A stretch of 64,000 nt of DNA from 62-47 sp044463945. Its GTDB lineage: Bacteria > Pseudomonadota > Alphaproteobacteria > Rhizobiales > Xanthobacteraceae. The notes beneath the pieces are model-generated. The model was not told the origin of the DNA. It made no database searches and saw only the letters and a program-made list of their open reading frames with translations. Location: the NCBI GenBank assembly GCA_044463945.1, contig JBIQLW010000010.1:1-64000 (forward strand), in the 5' to 3' direction. Of this stretch, positions 58,463-64,000 are shown in pieces (the first letter of the stretch is position 1; every line of letters starts with the position of its first letter). The position numbers were made by a program, and so were the translations under genes.

Positions 58463-60694
58463 ATGGCGTTGCGACGAAAAAAGGTCAGTCAGCGGAAGGA
58501 GCCGCAGTTCGGGCTGGGCGCTTCGCTGGCCAGCCTGCGTCTCAACATCGCCGACCGCATCAGCGTCGCCGGCGACGACAAACCAGCCAAATCAAACAAG
58601 CCCGCCAGGCGCGACGGTGGCGGCAGCGGCTCCCGCAAACCGCGCAAGCGCGGACCGCGTGGCGGCCTGCGGCGCAAGATCTATCGCGCGGCGTATTGGG
58701 GCGCGGTGGCCGGGCTGTGGGGCATCATCGCCGTAGTCGGCGTGGTGATCTGGGTCGGCGCGCACCTGCCGCCGATCCAATCGCTGGAAATTCCCAAGCG
58801 GCCGCCGACGATCCAGATCGTCGGGCGCGACGGCAGCCTGCTGGAGACGCGCGGCGAGATGGGCGGGGCCAGCGTCGCCCTGAAGGAACTGCCGGCGTAC
58901 CTGCCGAAGGCATTCATCGCCATCGAGGATCGCCGCTTCTACAGCCATTACGGCATCGATCCGCTCGGCATCGCCCGCGCCGCGCTCGCCAACATCCTGC
59001 ATCGCGGTGTCTCGCAGGGCGGCTCGACGCTGACCCAGCAGCTTGCGAAGAACCTATTCCTGACCCAGGAGCGCACCCTTCAGCGCAAGCTCCAGGAGGC
59101 CGAACTCGCGCTGTGGCTGGAGCACAACCACACCAAGGCGGAGATTCTCGAACTCTATCTCAACCGGGTCTATTTCGGCTCCGGCGCCTACGGCGTCGAT
59201 GCCGCCGCGCAAAAGTATTTCGGCAAGTCGGCGCGCAAGGTGACGCTGTCGGAAGCCGCGATGCTGGCCGGGCTGGTGAAGTCGCCATCGCGGCTCGCGC
59301 CCAACCGCAATCCCGAGGGCGCTTCGATGCGCGCGCAGACCGTGCTCGGCGCCATGGCCGACGCCGGCTTCATCACCGCGCAGCAAGCCAAGGCCGCGAT
59401 CGCCAACCCGTCCTACGCGGTGAAACCGCCGGGCGCCGGCACCATCAATTACGTCGCCGACTGGATCGGCGAAGTGCTTGACGACCTGATCGGCCAGATC
59501 GACCAGAACATCGTGGTCGAAACCTCGATCGATCCCAAGCTGCAAAGCGTGGCGGAAGCGGCCGTGATCGACGAACTCGCCGCCAAGAGCGTCAAATTCA
59601 ACGTCACCCAGGGCGCGCTGGTGGCGATGACGCCGAGCGGCGAAGTGCGCGCCATGGTCGGCGGACGCAACTACGTCGACAGCCAGTTCAACCGTGCGGT
59701 TACCGCAAGACGCCAGCCGGGCTCGGCGTTCAAGCCGTTCGTCTACCTGACCGCGATCGAGGCCGGACTGACGCCCGAGACGATCCGGCAGGACGCCCCG
59801 ATCGACGTCAAAGGCTGGCGGCCGGAGAACTACACCCACGAATACTTCGGCGCGGTGACACTGACGCAGGCGCTGGCGATGTCGCTCAACACCGTGGCGG
59901 TGCGGCTCGGGCTCGAAGTCGGTGCGAAAAACGTGGTGCGCACCGCGCACCGCCTCGGCATCACCTCGAAGCTCGACGCCAACGCCTCGATCGCATTGGG
60001 CACCTCCGGCGTGTCGCTGCTGGAGCTGACGGGCGCCTACGCGCCGTTCGCCAATGGCGGCTATGGAATTTCGCCGCACGTCGTCAACCGCATCCGCGCC
60101 GAGAACGGCAAGGTGCTGTACCGGCGGCCGCCCGATCCACGCGACCGGGTGATCGAGCCGCGTCACGTCGCGATGATGAACACCATGATGCGCGAGACGC
60201 TGGTGAGCGGCACCGCGCGCAAGGCCGAGATTCCCGGCTGGACCGCGGCGGGCAAGACCGGCACCAGCCAGGATTTCCGCGACGCCTGGTTCATCGGCTA
60301 CACCGCCAACCTCGTCACCGGGGTCTGGCTCGGCAACGACGACAACTCGCCCACCAAGAAGGCGACCGGCGGCGGTCTGCCGGTGGAGGTGTGGACCCGC
60401 TTCATGCGGACCGCCCATCAGGGCGTCGCGGTCGCGGCCCTGCCAGGCGCGCAGGCGGGCGGCTTATTCCCGAGTTTCACGGCAAGCGCGCCGCAGCAGA
60501 CCAACGTGGCCCCTGCCGCGACGCCCGCAGGCGTCACCATCGGCGGCGCGCCGCCGCGCTATCCGGCGCCGCCGTCGCCGGCTTCGCTTCCCGCAGGCAA
60601 CGCGCCGCGTCCTGCGCCGGCGGCGGTGCGGCCGGAAGCGGCATCCGGTCTTGACGGCTGGCTGGTGGAGCGGCTGTTCGGCGGCCGGCGTTGA
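58463..60694 (+). CDS. mrcA: Penicillin-binding protein 1A
   Basis: Bifunctional class A cell-wall synthase of 743 residues. A basic cytoplasmic head (about 1-76, with a run of Arg/Lys/Gly) precedes one membrane helix (77-99). The transglycosylase has Glu155 in IAIEDRRFYSHYGID and QGGSTLTQQLAKNLFL. The transpeptidase shows Ser421-x-x-Lys424 (GSAFK), Ser474-x-Asn476 (SLN) and Lys598-Thr-Gly. A Pro/Ala-rich tail follows. No clear ribosome site stands before the ATG. A metallopeptidase gene is convergent. Confidence 0.93.
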   Translation: MALRRKKVSQRKEPQFGLGASLASLRLNIADRISVAGDDKPAKSNKPARRDGGGSGSRKPRKRGPRGGLRRKIYRAAYWGAVAGLWGIIAVVGVVIWVGAHLPPIQSLEIPKRPPTIQIVGRDGSLLETRGEMGGASVALKELPAYLPKAFIAIEDRRFYSHYGIDPLGIARAALANILHRGVSQGGSTLTQQLAKNLFLTQERTLQRKLQEAELALWLEHNHTKAEILELYLNRVYFGSGAYGVDAAAQKYFGKSARKVTLSEAAMLAGLVKSPSRLAPNRNPEGASMRAQTVLGAMADAGFITAQQAKAAIANPSYAVKPPGAGTINYVADWIGEVLDDLIGQIDQNIVVETSIDPKLQSVAEAAVIDELAAKSVKFNVTQGALVAMTPSGEVRAMVGGRNYVDSQFNRAVTARRQPGSAFKPFVYLTAIEAGLTPETIRQDAPIDVKGWRPENYTHEYFGAVTLTQALAMSLNTVAVRLGLEVGAKNVVRTAHRLGITSKLDANASIALGTSGVSLLELTGAYAPFANGGYGISPHVVNRIRAENGKVLYRRPPDPRDRVIEPRHVAMMNTMMRETLVSGTARKAEIPGWTAAGKTGTSQDFRDAWFIGYTANLVTGVWLGNDDNSPTKKATGGGLPVEVWTRFMRTAHQGVAVAALPGAQAGGLFPSFTASAPQQTNVAPAATPAGVTIGGAPPRYPAPPSPASLPAGNAPRPAPAAVRPEAASGLDGWLVERLFGGRR

Positions 60695-60739
60695 AAATAG
60701 CGCGGGGCATCGCGCTCACGACGGCCACGCCTGCGCGGC

Positions 60740-61495
60740 CTACTCCTGAATGCCGTAGCGATGCAGGTCGTTGCCGTAGACATCGAGCCAGGTCTTGGCC
60801 TGCTCGACCTTGGGGCAGATTCGCGCCACCACTTTCCAGAAGCGCGGCGAGTGGTTCATCTCGACGAGGTGCGCGACCTCGTGCGCGGCGAGATAATCCA
60901 GCACATAGGGCGGCGCCAGGATCAGCCGCCATGAGAACGACAGCGATCCCGCCGAGGTGCAGGAGCCCCAGCGGCTCGATTGATCGCGGATCGACAGCCG
61001 CGTCACCCGGACACCCAGTTGCGCGGCGTAGACGTCCACGGATCTTTGCAGGTCGCGGCGCGCCTCGCGCTTGAGATAATCGTGGACACGCCGATCGATG
61101 TGCTCGATGCCGCCGGCGGCGCACAGAACGCGCTCGCCGCTCTCACGGGTTTCGATCCACACCGTGCCGCGGCTTCCTGCGCGATGCACGATGCGATGCG
61201 CGACGCCGCGCAGCGGAACCGTGACGCCCGGCCGAAAGGGCGCGGCTTTCGGCAAGCGTCCGAGCCGCGCCGCGATCCAACCGCCGTGACGCTGCGCGAA
61301 GTCCTTGGCATCGGCAATGGTGCCGCGCGGCGGCATGGTGAGGATCGCCTCGCGATCGCTCGGATGAATCCGCAGCGTGTAACGACGCGCGCGACGGTGC
61401 CGCCTCAGGCGGATCGCGAAAATCTGCGACCCGAACTTGATGACGATGGTCGAAGGTTCATACGGGCGACGATAGAGGAGGGCACGAACAGCCAT
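60740..61495 (-). CDS. YgjP/SprT-like zinc metallopeptidase (M48-annotated, DUF45)
   Basis: A 251-residue soluble protein of the YgjP (DUF45) family. The zinc site is HEVAHLVEMNHSPRFW with His205, Glu206, His209 and the third ligand His215; SSRWGSCTSAGSLSFSWRLI is the second conserved block. The start at 61495 is chosen from family resemblance (MAVRALLYRRPYEPS); the frame opens at 61600 but the extra part looks non-coding. Substrate unknown; relatives are thought to act on DNA-protein adducts or as general peptidases. Convergent with mrcA. Confidence 0.85.
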   Translation of the reverse strand: MAVRALLYRRPYEPSTIVIKFGSQIFAIRLRRHRRARRYTLRIHPSDREAILTMPPRGTIADAKDFAQRHGGWIAARLGRLPKAAPFRPGVTVPLRGVAHRIVHRAGSRGTVWIETRESGERVLCAAGGIEHIDRRVHDYLKREARRDLQRSVDVYAAQLGVRVTRLSIRDQSSRWGSCTSAGSLSFSWRLILAPPYVLDYLAAHEVAHLVEMNHSPRFWKVVARICPKVEQAKTWLDVYGNDLHRYGIQE

Positions 61496-61742
61496 GTCTG
61501 CGGATCCGGCATCCAGGAAGTCGCCCGGATTCTGCCACATCCGCCGCCAGGAAAAGCGGTCCGCGCAAAAACAAATCATTTGCCCAATATACAGGGGCAT
61601 CGGGCGGAAATCGCCCTAGATCATGTGGTTTGATCGGCTTGAATTGAACCTAAATTGCGCCGGTTCCGCCGCTCAAAAAGTGACGCCACATTCATTGCTC
61701 CATGGACGGGTGAATTTATGTTCACCCGCCAGGCCCCCGCGC

Positions 61743-63008
61743 CTATTCGGCGGCGGCCAGCGTCGTTTCGAACTGCGACGACGCCTGCATGAACGCGGAA
61801 ATGCGCGGCACGATCTCCTTGCGGAAGCGCGAGCCGTTGAAGACGCCGTAATGGCCGACGCCCTTCTGTACGTAGTGAACGCGGCGGCCGGGAGGAATGG
61901 CGCTGCAAAGCCCGTGCGTCGCTTCGGTCTGGCCCAATCCGGAGATGTCGTCGTTCTCGCCTTCCACCGTCATCAGCGCGACGCGCTTGATCTTCGATGG
62001 CTGCACCAGTTTGCCGCGATGGGTCATCTCGCCCTTCGGCAGCAACTGCTTGACGAACACCCGATCGACGGTTTGCAGATAATATTCGGCAGTCAGGTCC
62101 ATCACCGCGAGATATTCGTCGTAGAAATCGCGATGCTTCTCGACCTTGTCGCCGTCGCCCTTGACCAGATTGTCGAACAGGCGACGATGCGCATCGACAT
62201 GGCGGTCGAGGTTCATGCTGACGAAGCCGGTCAACTGAAGGAAGCCGGGATAGACGTCGCGCATGAAGCCGGGATGCGGAAATGGCACCTTGGTGATGAC
62301 GTTGCTGCGGAACCAGTCGATGCCGCGCTCCTGCGCCAGATTGTTGACCGCAGTGGGATTGCGCCGCGTGTCGATCGGCCCGCCCATCAGCGTCATCGAC
62401 AGCGGAACGTTGTCGTCGCCTTCGGCTTCCATCACCGATACCGCCATTAGCACCGGCACCGCCGGTTGGCACACCGCGACGACATGCACGTCGCCGCCGA
62501 GCAGGCGCAGGATTTCGATGAGGTAATCGACGTAGTCGTCGAGATCGAACCGCCCGGCCGCCGACGGCACCATGCGTGCGTCGGCCCAATCGGTGATGTA
62601 GACGTCATGTCCCGGAAGGAAGGCTTCGACAGTTCCCCGCAATAGCGTGGCATAGTGCCCCGACATCGGCGCGACGATCAGCACGCGCGGTTGCGGCTTG
62701 CTCAGCGGCGCGACGATACCACGATCAAAGTTCAGAAGGCGGCAGAACGGCTTCTCCCATACCGAGCGGATCGCGATCGGAACGGTATGGCCTTCGACCA
62801 CGGTGTGGGTGAGGCCCCACTCCGGCTTGCCGTAGCGGCGGGTAATGCGGTCGAACAGTTCGCAACTGGCGGCAACCGATTTGCCGACCTGGGTGTGCGA
62901 CCACGGATTGAGCGGATTCTCGAACAGGATCTTGGTGGCGTCGAATACCGCGCGCGCCGGATTGAGCGAGGCTTGCCCCATCTCATACATCCAGTAGAGC
63001 GGCATCAT
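61743..63008 (-). CDS. phaZ: Intracellular polyhydroxyalkanoate depolymerase PhaZ
   Basis: Degrades stored PHB granules. The start MMPLYWMYEM at 63008 is preferred: codons between 63008 and 63068 lose the GC-rich third positions of the gene, although an ATG at 63068 is also open. The catalytic nucleophile is Cys180 in VAVCQPAVP, as in the Ralstonia enzyme, where Cys replaces the usual Ser; GFVSMNLDRHVDAH and GVGHYGVFNGSRFR (with the catalytic His) follow. 421 residues. With phaA, phaB and phaR it forms a storage set, but separated by 31 kb. Confidence 0.93.
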   Translation of the reverse strand: MMPLYWMYEMGQASLNPARAVFDATKILFENPLNPWSHTQVGKSVAASCELFDRITRRYGKPEWGLTHTVVEGHTVPIAIRSVWEKPFCRLLNFDRGIVAPLSKPQPRVLIVAPMSGHYATLLRGTVEAFLPGHDVYITDWADARMVPSAAGRFDLDDYVDYLIEILRLLGGDVHVVAVCQPAVPVLMAVSVMEAEGDDNVPLSMTLMGGPIDTRRNPTAVNNLAQERGIDWFRSNVITKVPFPHPGFMRDVYPGFLQLTGFVSMNLDRHVDAHRRLFDNLVKGDGDKVEKHRDFYDEYLAVMDLTAEYYLQTVDRVFVKQLLPKGEMTHRGKLVQPSKIKRVALMTVEGENDDISGLGQTEATHGLCSAIPPGRRVHYVQKGVGHYGVFNGSRFRKEIVPRISAFMQASSQFETTLAAAE

Positions 63009-63301
63009 CGTTGCGGAGCCGCCCTGTACCGGCAGAGTCGGCGCACCGCCAAATTCACCAATCGCCATCAGCAAATCCCCGATCTGTTTATTGCATCGCA
63101 GCAGTTTGACGGTTGCATATAGGAGCGTCAATCCATCTCTTCGACTATCCCCTTGCAGTCTAACGATTTCGTTGCGACCGCGTTCAATGGAACACATTCC
63201 TGCCGCAGGAGCCGGATGGAACAAGATACCTCTCCACAGCACCGGAACCGCGACGCAAGGCGCGATATCTTTAGGCGTGAGCGATGCTTTAAGGTCCGCC
63301 C

Positions 63302-64000
63302 ATGACCGACACCGCATTCCCGACCTTCCATCACCCCCGGCGCAATATTCGCCTCGACACTATCCTGCGCCTGCGATGGCTCGCCGCGCTCGGCCAGCTC
63401 GCAGCGATTTTCTTTGTCGTTCAAAGCCTTGACTTCGATGTTCCGGTCATTCCCTGCATCGCCATCATCGCCGCCTCGGCGGTGGTCACGCTGGCCCTGC
63501 AGATTATTGCCAATCCGATGGAACGGCTGGCGCCGCGGTTCGCAGCCGCGCTGCTGGCGCTCAACATCGCGGAACTGGCGGGACTGCTCTATCTTACCGG
63601 CGGACTGGAAAACCCCTTCTCGTTCCTGTTCCTGGGCCCGGTGCTGATCTCGGCGACGGCGCTGCCGACCCGAATCACCATCGCGCTCGGGATATTTGCG
63701 GCGGTCTGCGCCACCGCGCTGGGCTTTTTTCATCTGCCACTGCCTTGGCACAGCGACGAGCCGCTGGTGCTGCCACCAGTCTATATGGCCGGCATCTGGC
63801 TCTCGATTCTGCTCGCGATCGGCGTCACCAGCCTCTACACGTTCCAGGTCACCGAGGAGGCGCGCAAGCTGGCCGACGCGCTGGCGGCGACCGAACTGGT
63901 GCTGACCCGCGAGCAGCATCTGACCCAGCTCGACGGCCTCGCCGCCGCCGCCGCCCATGAACTCGGCACGCCGCTTTCGACCATCTTCCTGATCTCGCGC
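63302..64000 (+). CDS. regB: RegB/PrrB/ActS-type redox sensor kinase (partial, cut by window end)
   Basis: The first 233 residues of a membrane sensor kinase; the reading frame is open to the last base. Six hydrophobic helices span about residues 25-175. GGLENPF (Gly100 to Phe106) is the quinone-binding GGxxNPF motif of RegB, and the phospho-acceptor His219 lies in AAAHELGTPL. The family senses respiration and redox state and with its regulator RegA/ActR controls photosynthesis, nitrogen and carbon fixation and respiration. The start at 63302 gives an N-terminus FHHPRRNIRLDTILRLRWLA, as in relatives. The redox Cys and ATP-binding part lie beyond the window. Divergent from phaZ, with a 293-base gap showing no other gene. 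Confidence 0.9.
   Translation, partial: MTDTAFPTFHHPRRNIRLDTILRLRWLAALGQLAAIFFVVQSLDFDVPVIPCIAIIAASAVVTLALQIIANPMERLAPRFAAALLALNIAELAGLLYLTGGLENPFSFLFLGPVLISATALPTRITIALGIFAAVCATALGFFHLPLPWHSDEPLVLPPVYMAGIWLSILLAIGVTSLYTFQVTEEARKLADALAATELVLTREQHLTQLDGLAAAAAHELGTPLSTIFLISR

Overview
The window is high-GC chromosomal DNA from an alphaproteobacterium. Gene content, gene order and protein style (RegB/ActS-type kinase, PhaR, DUF4167 and DUF1178 proteins, lysC-ptsP-prfA-prmC order, repeats typical of this group) point to the Nitrobacteraceae/Bradyrhizobiaceae (Bradyrhizobium, Rhodopseudomonas, Afipia and relatives). The genus cannot be fixed from the sequence alone. I see no rRNA, tRNA, CRISPR array, insertion sequence, prophage or plasmid origin. 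Almost all of it is coding core genome, about 60 genes in short operons.

Layout. 0.2-3.7 kb: small membrane protein, aroK-aroB and a CNNM/CBS protein. 3.9-11.7 kb: secA, divergent parvulin isomerase, then argJ-mutT; a nickel/cobalt efflux module (dmeF-dmeR) and a broken alpha/beta hydrolase lie between the isomerase and argJ. 11.8-17 kb: a BioC-like methyltransferase, comF-grxC-nitrilase-DUF1178, an EamA transporter and ubiG. 17.2-24.5 kb: lysC, ptsP, prfA, prmC and the DUF4167 protein. 24.5-27.5 kb: methyltransferase, gloB, cupin, EamA exporter. 27.7-32.7 kb: phaB, phaA, divergent phaR and a GGDEF/EAL protein. 33-41.3 kb: membrane proteins, rpmF, mtgA, a polyprenyl synthase, an antiporter, ispG and a third EamA protein. 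41.4-46.6 kb: zur-like regulator, divergent patatin, marR-emrA-emrB. 46.7-49.3 kb: pcaF-pcaH-pcaG. 49.6-61.5 kb: mutS, a membrane protein, glnD, an alkyltransferase, an amino-acid binding protein, PBP1A and a YgjP-type metallopeptidase. 61.7 kb to the end: phaZ and the start of a divergent regB-type kinase.

How the genes connect. Carbon storage is the main theme: phaA and phaB make (R)-3-hydroxybutyryl-CoA, phaR encodes the polyhydroxyalkanoate-responsive regulator, and phaZ mobilises the polymer. The synthase gene phaC is not here. Two glutamine-linked nitrogen sensors are present, PtsP (enzyme I-Ntr with GAF domain) and GlnD (PII uridylyltransferase with two ACT domains), plus a redox kinase at the right edge. 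Envelope building (mtgA, mrcA, secA), isoprenoids (ispG, ispA), shikimate and aspartate pathways (aroKB, lysC) and a partial protocatechuate branch make up much of the rest.

No clearly new multi-gene system is visible. The most useful second-look items are regulatory or degenerative: a perfect palindrome in front of dmeRF, a near-ideal MarR operator ahead of emrAB, a strong terminator between phaA and phaB, a possible internal start inside lysC, a GGDEF/EAL protein with a ruined GGDEF motif, a 15-bp triple repeat ahead of the isomerase, and a deleted and frameshifted hydrolase.
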